This document shows positions 54,501 to 62,245 of a DNA stretch of 64,000 nucleotides, one piece after another (the first letter of the stretch is position 1; each line of letters starts with the position of its first letter). Made by a program: the position numbers and the translations under genes. This stretch comes from Thermoplasmata archaeon (GTDB lineage Archaea > Thermoplasmatota > Thermoplasmata > Lutacidiplasmatales > SKW197). The DNA lies in assembly GCA_038874435.1 (NCBI GenBank), contig JAVZCK010000007.1, positions 1 through 64,000 on the forward strand, in the 5' to 3' direction. The notes under the pieces are model-generated. The model did not search any database and was not told the DNA's origin. It saw only the letters and a list, made by a program, of their open reading frames with translations.

Positions 54501-57500
54501 TGGAGTTACTTGGGGAATATACATAGATGCCGAATTGGTTGTTAGAGGCATTGTTGTTTGTTATGTTATTGTATTGAGAAGAACCGTAGAGATAAATCCC
54601 ACGGTTTGAGTTGTTGCACCTGTTGTTTTCTATGCATCCATTTGTCACATTGTTCAACGCAATCCCAGCACCTGTAGGAGCACTAGTAGTACTTGTTGCT
54701 CTGTAAAGTGTGCAATTGCGCACAACAAAGTATGCTGTTGTGTTCTCCACCCATATTGCGTACGGCCCTCCATTAGCATCAATGTCCCAGCCATCTATTA
54801 TGTACGGGTCTGCCGATGTGCCAGAGCCACTTACAACTCCATTTGCACCGGTAAATTGGCTGTCGCCATTTATGTGGATTGGTGCATGCGATGTGCCCCT
54901 TGTCTCAACATTCGTCTCTATATTCTGCTGTTGAATCTTTCCTGCTCTGTAAGCAAACTCGCTCGCATCTTTTTCGCCAATCCAATTTGTCATCTCAAAG
55001 TAGAATTTCGTGTCGGTGTTAAGGCCAGCTAGTGCTGTTCCTGCAACACTGAACTCTATTTTTCCATCGCTCAAACCATGAGCAATGTTTGGATTCTGGA
55101 TTTCCTCTGACATTACTCCATTCTCCCACTTCCAGACCCTTTCACTTACAACCTGACCATTTCTGCCCTGCAACTCAATCAAATAACCATGGGAAATCAT
55201 TGCTGGATTGAATGTGTTGATTGTGGAATTCATCAAATCAATGTAAACCCTTGCCACATCCATGCCCAGATTTTCTTTTATCACCACTGGCGTTGGTGGT
55301 CCTGGTTGCACTGGTGGTCTGGCACCAAGCACAGGGATTTCGCAGCCAGCAAGCATTGTACCATCCACTGCCATATAGAAGTATGCATTGCTTGCAATTG
55401 CACTTGCATACTCCCGCAAATCAATGTTTTTAGTTACATCGCCTGGCACATCAACACCTTTCTGCACACCCTGCCAGTCACCAAATGCACCGTCTATAAC
55501 AATCCCAGAAGGCAGAGAACCAAAGTATGCTTTGCCACCGTTGCCCACAATTCTGTAGGGCACGTTTGTGTCAACGCTGGAAACTGCAAACGCATACGCA
55601 TTACCATCACTCAAGCTCTTTGCCTTGCATCTCACAGTAAGTTCTTCGTTCACTGCAATGTCCTTCTTCGGTAAACTCACATTCGCATTTGCCACGCTTA
55701 TGCTTTCCACATGCACATCCTTACCCTTTGCAATCAATCTTAGCTCGAGCACATCAGCATCTGCATATACCACATCATTGCCAATAAAATTCTGGTAAAC
55801 CACTAAACTTCCTTCAGTTTTGCTCACCAGCGCCATGCCCCGTTTCTCTGCATAAACACTGCCCTCATAGTGTCGCATCGCAACAAGGCCTATTGGCTCT
55901 GTCATTCCTGTAATCTTCGCACTTCCTTCAACAATGTTCCCGCTTTTCTCCACGACCACACCGCCAACACTTTCCCAGGCACTGTAATTCAATTCTGGCT
56001 TTATAGATGTACTCCCTTCTTTAAACACTGCCACTGATGAAGTATGAATGTTGCCATTGAATCCGCTAATCTCTATCTTTGCATCTGCTCCTATGTTCTC
56101 CACCCTGTAGCCAGTGTTTGGATTCCTGTCCTTGTCGATAAACAGAACAAGGGTATCATAGCCACTGTTTGCACCATTAAACGCAGTGCCAGCAACTTTC
56201 ACATAGAAATAGCATTTTTCATTGCTATAATAAATGCTGTATTCTGTGATTTTTATGTCTGGGTTTGCAAAGTCCTCACTGTCTTTATAAACCGCAAGCC
56301 CCTGCCAATCATCTATGTTTCCATCCACCTTAATTTTTTCTGAAGGAATCGTGAAAAGCCAGAATGCAAAAACTGAGATGGCAATTACCACAACCACAAG
56401 TCCCACAACAACCTGTTTTACCCGGCTAACTTTTGCTGGTCTTTGCCTCATGCCAGGTTTCTTCAATCCGTTTACATACCCTGGCTTCCGCTTTCCAAGT
56501 CCATTGGTGTAGGCCTCTCTCGCAGTCACACTCTTCTTCAACCCATTTGTAAATGCTTCCCTGCTAACTAGCTCTTTTGTTTTCACTTCTTCTGGCTTTT
56601 CCTCAGTAACCTCTTCTGCTTCTACTTCTTCAACAACCTCTGGCTCTACTTCCACTACCTTTGCTTTCTTTCTCTCTTTTCCAATTTCCTTACCTTTTAG
56701 CTCCATGTCAAAACTTTTCGAAAGCACATAGAGTTTCTCCTGCTCTATGCTCTTGTCATTTATCACAGCCAGAACCGTGTTGCCGTTCACCGCAGCCATG
56801 TCACCAATTTTCTTCAGAAACTTAACAACCTTATCAAAGCCATTTTCAAGGATGAGGGTTTCAATGCAGTCAAGAACCAGCACACCATTCTTATTGTTTT
56901 TAAGGAAAATAGCCACTTCCCGCATCAACTCAAATTCCATCCTGCCTGGCTTCACTGCACCTTTCTCTGAGGATTCCGAAATCCACAGCACATCTGACTC
57001 AAATTTGTGCATTTTTTTGAGCTTATCAGGAAATGTGGTACTCACACAAAGTCCAGTTGCTCCCTCTGAGAGAAATTCACTGTATAGCTTGTAAATGTAG
57101 TTGGGCCTGTTTTCGTAAACAAGGACACTTGAGCCCCTCATATCTTCAAGATTCTCGCTGAGTTCTGCTTCCTCTTCTGGCTCTTCCTCTACCGCTTTCT
57201 TTACGACTTTCTTCACTTCTGGCTTCGGTTTTGGTTTTGGCTCATCCTCATCCATGATTACAATGCATTTTGTCTTGCTCACGCCTATCTTTTTGTAAGC
57301 GGTCTCATAAAAAAGATTGTCAAGCGAGATAATCCCAATTTTTGCGACAATCCTGTCTGCTTCCCTGCTGTGCTCGATGTCCAGCACACCATTAAAGTGT
57401 GGATGAAATGCGGAAACTACTTTTTGTTCATGCGTTGTCTTTGAAATCTTGAACAGAGCACCACCACTGTACTTTTTGATTCTTGCGGTCAGCCCTTGCG

Positions 57501-57966
57501 AAAATTTAAAAGCGGTTTCGAACCCAAAGACCTTAATCACATTTGATAGAATATCAGAATAAACCCTGAATTGTTTTCCTTCAATTTTTTTCAGAATTTT
57601 CGAAATTGCAATCTCCACATTTGTTAAACTCTTCGAGCATTTGTAAATTGCGCCTTTTTCCTCTAGCCCGATTATTCTTTCATTTCTGAAGGAATACCAG
57701 TCCACAATGTAGAGCGTTCCATTCTTTTCATGGGTCTCAGCATTAATACCAATTGCACTCATCAGTTTTTTGAAATCTTCTGGAGAACTTTCTGAGAGTA
57801 CAGCGATACAGATTTCGCCTTTGATGAGTGCCTCTTTTATATACTGTCTTACAAGCAGGTCTGTTTCTAAACCTTCATCTGTTTGCAACAACAGCATATA
57901 ATTTGAAGGAATGCCTTCCTCAACCAGTTTATTTATGCCTTCAATTTCAATCTTGCCAGTATCCAT
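51547..57966 (-). CDS. Giant bitopic protein: degenerate KaiC-like domain and DUF835 inside, stalk and three NosD-like beta-helix modules outside
   Basis: About 2139 residues. Residues 1-235 have the RecA/KaiC fold pattern but a ruined P-loop (LQTDEGLET at 27-35 where GxxGxGKT is expected). DUF835 follows at about 285-425 (VLVLDCIETLIL, FLKKIGDMAAVNGNTVLAVI). A linker repeats REAF/YTNGL units, and one membrane span lies at about 517-541. No signal peptide exists, so these domains should be cytoplasmic. Outside are beta-sandwich domains of the VDGxxxDW type (about 545-1020), homologous in order to the stalk of the protein at 2946. Three modules of about 350-370 residues follow, rich in NNITNNNxxxN repeats (NosD/right-handed beta-helix). 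A C-terminal span is near 2112-2130. The ATG at 57966 follows GGGGGG; an upstream TTG at 58008 is less likely. It may link surface contact to a cytoplasmic signal (inference). Confidence 0.85.
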   Translation of the reverse strand: MDTGKIEIEGINKLVEEGIPSNYMLLLQTDEGLETDLLVRQYIKEALIKGEICIAVLSESSPEDFKKLMSAIGINAETHEKNGTLYIVDWYSFRNERIIGLEEKGAIYKCSKSLTNVEIAISKILKKIEGKQFRVYSDILSNVIKVFGFETAFKFSQGLTARIKKYSGGALFKISKTTHEQKVVSAFHPHFNGVLDIEHSREADRIVAKIGIISLDNLFYETAYKKIGVSKTKCIVIMDEDEPKPKPKPEVKKVVKKAVEEEPEEEAELSENLEDMRGSSVLVYENRPNYIYKLYSEFLSEGATGLCVSTTFPDKLKKMHKFESDVLWISESSEKGAVKPGRMEFELMREVAIFLKNNKNGVLVLDCIETLILENGFDKVVKFLKKIGDMAAVNGNTVLAVINDKSIEQEKLYVLSKSFDMELKGKEIGKERKKAKVVEVEPEVVEEVEAEEVTEEKPEEVKTKELVSREAFTNGLKKSVTAREAYTNGLGKRKPGYVNGLKKPGMRQRPAKVSRVKQVVVGLVVVVIAISVFAFWLFTIPSEKIKVDGNIDDWQGLAVYKDSEDFANPDIKITEYSIYYSNEKCYFYVKVAGTAFNGANSGYDTLVLFIDKDRNPNTGYRVENIGADAKIEISGFNGNIHTSSVAVFKEGSTSIKPELNYSAWESVGGVVVEKSGNIVEGSAKITGMTEPIGLVAMRHYEGSVYAEKRGMALVSKTEGSLVVYQNFIGNDVVYADADVLELRLIAKGKDVHVESISVANANVSLPKKDIAVNEELTVRCKAKSLSDGNAYAFAVSSVDTNVPYRIVGNGGKAYFGSLPSGIVIDGAFGDWQGVQKGVDVPGDVTKNIDLREYASAIASNAYFYMAVDGTMLAGCEIPVLGARPPVQPGPPTPVVIKENLGMDVARVYIDLMNSTINTFNPAMISHGYLIELQGRNGQVVSERVWKWENGVMSEEIQNPNIAHGLSDGKIEFSVAGTALAGLNTDTKFYFEMTNWIGEKDASEFAYRAGKIQQQNIETNVETRGTSHAPIHINGDSQFTGANGVVSGSGTSADPYIIDGWDIDANGGPYAIWVENTTAYFVVRNCTLYRATSTTSAPTGAGIALNNVTNGCIENNRCNNSNRGIYLYGSSQYNNITNNNASNNQFGIYVYSPSNSNNITNNNAFGNTNQGILLYSSSHNNIANNNASGNTNNGIYIEASSYNNIANNNVSSNKYGIQLSSSNTYNNITNNNAFGNSYSGIYLYSSSNYNNITNNNAFGNTQHGLLLFSSCNYNKITNNNVSSNNQYGIYLYSSQSNILTYNWLRNNANYGVYIASSAIANILHHNNFIGNKGASKGISDGKCQAYDSVSGNTWYNNTIQEGNYWSNWNGQGWGTTNAYPLDGGVGASDWYPLRSAGLHTPIHITNNNEFTAENGVIRGSGTQNDPYIIGDWEIDAKGGTYCIWIENTDVYFVVRNCTVYNATNAGSVPYGAGITLNNMRNGFLENNKCNNSNRGIYLYGSSQYNNITNNNAYGNTQYGIYLYSSSNYNNITNNNASNNNQFGVYLYSSSNYNNITNNTVSGNANHGILLYSSNNNNITSNNASGNTNYDIYLYSSSNNTIANNKATDNSKYGIHLASSSNYNNISNNTVSNNTNYGIYLSASNSNSITYNWICNNTNYGVYITSGSIDNTIHHNNFIGNNGATKGISGNCQAYDNCGGNNWYNNSSKEGNYWSNWNNLGWGTPSAYPIDGGAGASDWYPLHIKRGPIHITNNGEFTPVNGVVGGSGTQADPYLIEGWEIDANGGIYCIWIENTDAYFVIRNCNLYNATDGNSMTNGNAIALNNVQNGTIENCSCNGCRYSGIYLYSNARFNNIRNNYISSIGYYCIILSNANYTNITDNNISASYEGIYMEYSKYNNIIGNYASNFPNTNGIYTYYSDNNAIENNKFYSAKNGIYLRTSSNNTVRGNVVSGCSQYGIYLYSSSTNNTIINNNVSGNPYGIYLSSSSNNNITNNNVSSNSNRGIYLSFSSNNLITYNWICNNTNYGVYITSSSTGNYIYYNYFIGNNGAGKGVSGNCQAYDSVGGNIWYNNTIQEGNYWSNWDGNGWGTAGAYPIDGGAGASDWYPIIETSVFSNLGVLLMVILPILARKTQSEKGRRKP
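51640..54900 (-). repeat. Three tandem NosD-like beta-helix modules with short internal repeats
   Basis: The modules cover about 54900-53790, 53785-52740 and 52735-51640. Each starts with PIHIxxxxxFT and xNGVxxGSGT, then GGxYxIWxENTxxYFVxRNC. Each ends with CQAYD, NxWYNN, EGNYWSNW and GASDWYP. Inside, units of about 22-24 codons (YLYSSSNYNNITNNNASGN type) repeat many times, giving high DNA-level repetition and a T/G-rich plus strand. Confidence 0.8.
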
Positions 57967-58110
57967 ATTTTGCCCCCCATAACTCCCATATCCTGGTGAG
58001 GAAGACAAATCCTCCCCATTATACAGGTGTTTTGAAGTGCAGGTGTCAGCAGTAATAAAGCCCCCATAGTAAATAAATCTTTGCCAATAGACAGAAAAAA
58101 TTGATGGGAA

Positions 58111-58122
58111 GAGTATATAATT
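58111..58122 (-). promoter_or_regulatory. Candidate TATA box of the giant beta-helix gene
   Basis: The minus strand reads AATTATATACTC at the end of purD. It would give a leader of about 120 bases. A second AT element (ATTTATTTACT, near 58067-58077) is an alternative with a shorter leader. Confidence 0.35.
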
Positions 58123-59465
58123 TAACGCTCACATTGATATTTTCCTCTTACCTCAGCCATATGTTTAACTCTTTTTCTTATTAATTCCATTTTACCAATG
58201 TCATGTCTCATAAAAACTTTCCCACGCACAAATTTCAGGGCATTTTCTGCCTTTTGTTCTGCTTGCTCCACTGTTTCTCCGATGCCAACAACTGCAATTG
58301 CTCTGGAGGTTGTGGTGTAGACCTTTCCGTTTTCTTCATTCACCATTGCGTAGTAGGGAACACAGCCAGCGTTAACTATTCCTGTTTCGTCCACACTAAT
58401 TTCTTCATTAGCCAGCGGCTTTATCCCATAGCCCTCAGGCACAATGTACTTGCACACCGTTGCCTTTCTCTCAAAATCTGGTTGGGAGAAACTCTCACCT
58501 TTTGCAATTTTCCAGCAAAGTTCTGTAAAGTCAGAGGAAAAGAGCGTGAGCACATTCATCGCCTCAGGGTCTCCGAGCCGACAGTTGAACTCAATCACCT
58601 TAACTCCATCTCTCGTTGCCATAAACTGGCCATAAAGAAAACCCCTGTAATTTACTCCTTCCATCTTAAGTGTTTCCACAGTTTTAACAATTATCTCCTT
58701 TGCCATGGTCAAGTCATCTGCACTTAAAAATGGCAATGAAAAATCCTCGCAAGAATAAGAACCCATGCCTCCAGTGTTTGGGCCTGCATCACCTTCTAGC
58801 AATCTTTTGTGGTCCTGCACAAGCGGCGAAAAGCAAACAGATTTCTCGTTCACAAATGCCTGGAGCGTGAACTCCTCTCCCTCAACCTTTTCCTCAACAA
58901 GCAAGCTCTGGCTTTGACCAATCTTTTTCTCAATTATCTCTTTTGCATAATTTTTCGCATCCTCAATCGTGTGCAAATGCTCACCCATCACCTTCACTCC
59001 TTTGCCACCTGTCAACCCAATGGGCTTTATCACGATATTTCCGTTCAGTTCATTAAATGCAGTTTCAAACGCCTCGACAGATTCCACCAATCTGTAATCC
59101 ACACAACCAGGTATTTTGTGCTTTTTCATCAATTCTCTTGCAAACAATTTGGAGCCCTCGATTCTAGCGCCAGATTGAACAGGTCCAACACATGGAATTC
59201 CATGCTGCTGGAGGGCATCTGCAAGTCCATGTACAAGTGGGTCTTCAGGGCCACAGACTGCAAAATCTACTGTATTCTGTTTTCCGAATTCTACCACAGT
59301 GTTCAAATCGGTTTCTTGCACAATTCTCACTTTTTCGGAGATTCTGATGATGCCGGGGTTTTTGTTTCGCATTGCTGCAAAAATTTTTGCACCTGTGCGA
59401 TGAAGAGCACTGGCAATCGCATGCTCCCTGCCACCACCACCAATGAGCAGCACTTTCGCTTGCAT
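58122..59465 (-). CDS. purD: Phosphoribosylamine-glycine ligase PurD
   Basis: 447 residues. It catalyses the second step of purine synthesis: phosphoribosylamine plus glycine plus ATP to GAR. The N-terminal VLLIGGGGREHAIA is the family's nucleotide-like start. The ATP-grasp domain has IVIKPIGLTGGKGVKV, LVEEKVEGEEFTLQAF and VIEFNCRLGDPEA. The product of PurF (44098-45507) is its substrate. The ATG is 24-26 bases after a TATA box on the minus strand, so leaderless. Confidence 0.95.
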   Translation of the reverse strand: MQAKVLLIGGGGREHAIASALHRTGAKIFAAMRNKNPGIIRISEKVRIVQETDLNTVVEFGKQNTVDFAVCGPEDPLVHGLADALQQHGIPCVGPVQSGARIEGSKLFARELMKKHKIPGCVDYRLVESVEAFETAFNELNGNIVIKPIGLTGGKGVKVMGEHLHTIEDAKNYAKEIIEKKIGQSQSLLVEEKVEGEEFTLQAFVNEKSVCFSPLVQDHKRLLEGDAGPNTGGMGSYSCEDFSLPFLSADDLTMAKEIIVKTVETLKMEGVNYRGFLYGQFMATRDGVKVIEFNCRLGDPEAMNVLTLFSSDFTELCWKIAKGESFSQPDFERKATVCKYIVPEGYGIKPLANEEISVDETGIVNAGCVPYYAMVNEENGKVYTTTSRAIAVVGIGETVEQAEQKAENALKFVRGKVFMRHDIGKMELIRKRVKHMAEVRGKYQCER

Positions 59466-59483
59466 GGAAAAGAGATAACGGTT

Positions 59484-59493
59484 GATTATATTA
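59484..59493 (-). promoter_or_regulatory. TATA box of purD
   Basis: The minus strand reads TAATATAATC, centred about 24 bases before the ATG at 59465, with no ribosome-binding site. Confidence 0.6.
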
Positions 59494-59526
59494 GGTTAAC
59501 TCCTTCAGTGTTTGTTCCATAATTCA

Positions 59527-59537
59527 GATATATAAAT
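59527..59537 (+). promoter_or_regulatory. TATA box of the surface-protein gene at 59567
   Basis: GATATATAAAT is centred 35 bases before the ATG at 59567. Initiation near 59557 leaves a leader of about 10 bases, with GGTGA just before the start. Confidence 0.55.
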
Positions 59538-59566
59538 CATGGGTAAAGAAAGCAGAGGTGATAAAC

Positions 59567-61405
59567 ATGCACAAAAAAATTGTAATTGTTGCAACAAGCT
59601 TGGTGCTCTGCCTGCTATTTGCAGGAATGTATGGCGTCATGGGTGCGAACGAACGAGAGAGTGCAAGGGTTCTGGATTTGAGGGAGCTGAAATTTCCATC
59701 TGGCACAGTAGAATTAGTGAACCTCTCTTTTCATGTGATTGATGGAAAAAACTGGACGCCAATTGCTGGTGCTTCAATAACAGGGAAGCGACTTGGCGAT
59801 ATTTACTACAATGGGACAGTTGGGAATGAGACATGGTATTTCTATGGCGAGACAGATGGAAACGGGAATTTTGCAGTACAGGTAATTCCAGACACATACT
59901 ACATCTATGTTTATGCAGAGAACTACATGCCAGAAAGCATGAGCATAACTGTTAGCGACGCAAATGCGACATTTTATGTGGAGATTGCACTTGATACAAT
60001 GCCAGAACCAGATTCAACTGTGAAAGGAAGGGTGTTGGACCAGTCAGATGGAAGCCCTATTGCAAACGCTACTGTGTATGCCTGGTCTGGAATAAGCTCA
60101 AATGAAGGTTTCTACTATCCCTACGAAAACACCGCGTTGACAGATGGAAATGGAAACTATGAACTGAATGTGCATAGCGGAATTTTGGTAGTCCACGCAT
60201 ATGCAGAGGGATACTACGAGTATGCCACAACCGTCAATGTGCCTCCGAACACAACGATGCAGATGGACATAGGACTGCTTCCGTTCAAGGAGCCAGAGAT
60301 TGTGTCTAAAGTGCAGGGAAAGGTTGTTTCTGAACAAGAACCGCTTGTGGGAGCAGTGGTAGAATTTGTGTGCTATTCTGAATACTATGGAGGTATTGAT
60401 GACTTCATAGGTAATGGTGTGGTGGGCTCAGAGACACCTGGTTACAATGGGAGTTATCCTGGTGCATGGAGGTATTCTGGAGTGACTGATAGCGCAGGAA
60501 ACTATGCTGTGGATGTGCCTGCGGGCTGGCTTTCCCTCACTGTCTTTGCGGAGGGTTTCTATCCACACTATGAGACAGTTTTTGTTGAGGCAAACACAAC
60601 GCTCTGGCTGAACATCTCGCTTGAGAAACTACCGGAACCAGATGCATGGATAACAGGCATAGTTTACAATGAACAGGGACAGAAGGTGAAGGGTGCATAT
60701 GTAAGTGCTTATGCATTGCTGGAAATTGTTGACATACTGCCCTCAAATGGAACTGCAACAACAAATGCCACCTATGGTTACTATGCAGCAAGCACAGTGA
60801 CAGATGAGAATGGTAAATTCACACTTGCGGTGCCCGCGGGACAGTATGCCCTCTATGCCTACCACGAAACTTATGGTGGCTACAATGGAGTGGTAGAAGT
60901 AGAGCAAGGGACAACACTCTCCGTTGAGATTAAACTCACAACAATCACCAACAACACAGTGTTGCCAGGTAATGGGACAGAGGACAGTTATGTGATCTCG
61001 CCGCCGAAGGATGCAACGGTAGCACCCAAGTTCACAGGTGAGCAGGAAGTTACGCTTTCCCCTGGCTCAGAACTCCGGCTCAGCATCTCCACATTGTTCA
61101 CAGTGCCTCAGGGCAAGAGAATTATGTTTGGGGTGAGAGAGACAAAATATATTTCAGCGGTTTACAATTCAGCCAATGGCGAGCTTTTGCTCAAAGCCCC
61201 TGAGAACTGGCAGGGCGAGGAAGTGGTTACGCTAGAAGCAACGGATGGCATTACCACGGTGATAGGCACAATACTGGTGAAGATTCTAGGCACCTCACCA
61301 GCGAACATTGCTCTATGGTTTACATGCGGAATTCTTGTAGCGATTGCAGTGATTACAGTATTTTGGTACAGGCAGAGAAACGGGAAGCAAAGACAGAAGT
61401 TCTGA
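59567..61405 (+). CDS. Membrane-anchored surface protein with carboxypeptidase-regulatory-like repeats
   Basis: 612 residues. Signal peptide about 4-26 (KKIVIVATSLVLCLLFAGMYG). At least four CarboxypepD_reg-like repeats span about 45-465. Each has a V(K/Q/I)GxV start, PIxxAxV, a TDxxGNY/F turn, and a final YAxxYxxY or FAEGF. A domain of about 120 residues with a KFTGEQEVTLSPG opening follows. A C-terminal span at about 580-600 ends with YRQRNGKQRQ. The ATG at 59567 is favoured over a GTG at 59558, which is part of GAGGTGA. It is a relative in layout of the protein at 11303-13066. No enzyme motif is seen. Confidence 0.82.
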   Translation: MHKKIVIVATSLVLCLLFAGMYGVMGANERESARVLDLRELKFPSGTVELVNLSFHVIDGKNWTPIAGASITGKRLGDIYYNGTVGNETWYFYGETDGNGNFAVQVIPDTYYIYVYAENYMPESMSITVSDANATFYVEIALDTMPEPDSTVKGRVLDQSDGSPIANATVYAWSGISSNEGFYYPYENTALTDGNGNYELNVHSGILVVHAYAEGYYEYATTVNVPPNTTMQMDIGLLPFKEPEIVSKVQGKVVSEQEPLVGAVVEFVCYSEYYGGIDDFIGNGVVGSETPGYNGSYPGAWRYSGVTDSAGNYAVDVPAGWLSLTVFAEGFYPHYETVFVEANTTLWLNISLEKLPEPDAWITGIVYNEQGQKVKGAYVSAYALLEIVDILPSNGTATTNATYGYYAASTVTDENGKFTLAVPAGQYALYAYHETYGGYNGVVEVEQGTTLSVEIKLTTITNNTVLPGNGTEDSYVISPPKDATVAPKFTGEQEVTLSPGSELRLSISTLFTVPQGKRIMFGVRETKYISAVYNSANGELLLKAPENWQGEEVVTLEATDGITTVIGTILVKILGTSPANIALWFTCGILVAIAVITVFWYRQRNGKQRQKF

Positions 61406-61414
61406 AATAAAAAC

Positions 61415-61425
61415 CTTTTTTATAT
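61415..61425 (+). promoter_or_regulatory. TATA box of the 61444 membrane protein gene
   Basis: CTTTTTTATAT is centred about 24 bases before the ATG at 61444. The T-run just before it may also end the upstream transcript. Confidence 0.5.
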
Positions 61426-61443
61426 TTATTGTGATGTGGTAGT

Positions 61444-61707
61444 ATGTGGGAAGTTACAGCATTTGCGACTGGTGTGATTCTGGTTTTCAGTGTGGTGCTC
61501 TTTTTTTTGTCAATAATCACCTACATGCGGGTGAAAAGCAGAAGGCTGCTGATTGTATCTCTCGCCTTCCTATTGTTTTTCGTAAAAGGTATCTGGCTCT
61601 CAGTCAGTCAGTTTGTGGTCATCCAGGGCAATGCCCTTGTGTTCCTTTACCTCTTTGACCTCTGCATCCTCTCGCTCCTGGCATTTTCTCTCTTCACCAA
61701 GGGATAG
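61444..61707 (+). CDS. Small three-span membrane protein coupled to a regulator
   Basis: 87 residues with three membrane spans (about 5-27, 35-56 and 62-84) and a short basic loop (RVKSRR). I recognise no motif with certainty. Similar small three-span proteins next to winged-helix regulators occur in other euryarchaea (the haloarchaeal DUF7521 type comes to mind, unverified). The next gene starts 2 bases after the stop, so the pair forms one unit, perhaps a membrane signal for the regulator. Leaderless start by TATA spacing. Confidence 0.75.
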   Translation: MWEVTAFATGVILVFSVVLFFLSIITYMRVKSRRLLIVSLAFLLFFVKGIWLSVSQFVVIQGNALVFLYLFDLCILSLLAFSLFTKG

Positions 61708-61709
61708 GG

Positions 61710-62240
61710 ATGCTTCAGGAACTGGAGGTAAGGCGGAGCATTTTTTCTTTGATTGCGAAAATCCCAGGCATCCATTTCAGGGAACTGCAGAGAAAACTCG
61801 GGCTGGAGGTTGGCACACTGGATTATCACCTGAACAGGATGGAGAAGGAGGGATTGATTTACGGTGTTAAGGAGCGGTATTACAAACGGTATTACACAAA
61901 GGAAGTTGATGCGAGAGATTTTGAGTTGATGGCAGTTTTGCGCCAGGAAAAACCGAGGAGAATAGTGCTCCACCTTCTGCTCAAGCCTGGCAGCACCCAT
62001 GCAGAGATTGGAAGAGAACTTAATCTCCCTTTGTCCACAACCACTTTTTATCTGGACTTGCTTCGCAAAAAAGGAGTGGTGAATGCAGTGGAAGGCGAGC
62101 GAACCCGATACTTTGTTTCAGAGAAGGAGCGAACAGTGAATGCAATCATCCGCTATCGCCATAGCTTCCTGGACAAACTTGTGGATAGATTTCTGGAGGT
62201 GTGGCTGGAGACATCCACCACCTCAGACGAAAATATCTGA
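61710..62240 (+). CDS. Tandem winged-helix transcriptional regulator
   Basis: 176 residues with two winged-helix domains. The first (about 5-65) has PGIHFRELQRKLGLEVGTLDYHLNRMEKEGLI as helix-turn-helix core (key residues HFREL and TLDYHL). The second (about 75-135) has STHAEIGRELNL and STTTFYLDLLRKKGVV. A helical tail of about 40 residues follows. Such double-HTH proteins are common in Thermoplasmata and related euryarchaea. The target is unknown; the gene is co-transcribed with the membrane protein 2 bases upstream. Confidence 0.85.
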   Translation: MLQELEVRRSIFSLIAKIPGIHFRELQRKLGLEVGTLDYHLNRMEKEGLIYGVKERYYKRYYTKEVDARDFELMAVLRQEKPRRIVLHLLLKPGSTHAEIGRELNLPLSTTTFYLDLLRKKGVVNAVEGERTRYFVSEKERTVNAIIRYRHSFLDKLVDRFLEVWLETSTTSDENI

Positions 62241-62245
62241 AAATC

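Noticed and set aside
51640-54900. CRISPR-like periodic repeats
   Set aside because: The repeats lie in a long open frame, vary in sequence and spacing, and encode beta-helix turns; there are no constant repeats with unique spacers.
58809-59522. 237-codon plus-strand frame
   Set aside because: Antisense to purD; composition and lack of motifs mark it as a shadow.
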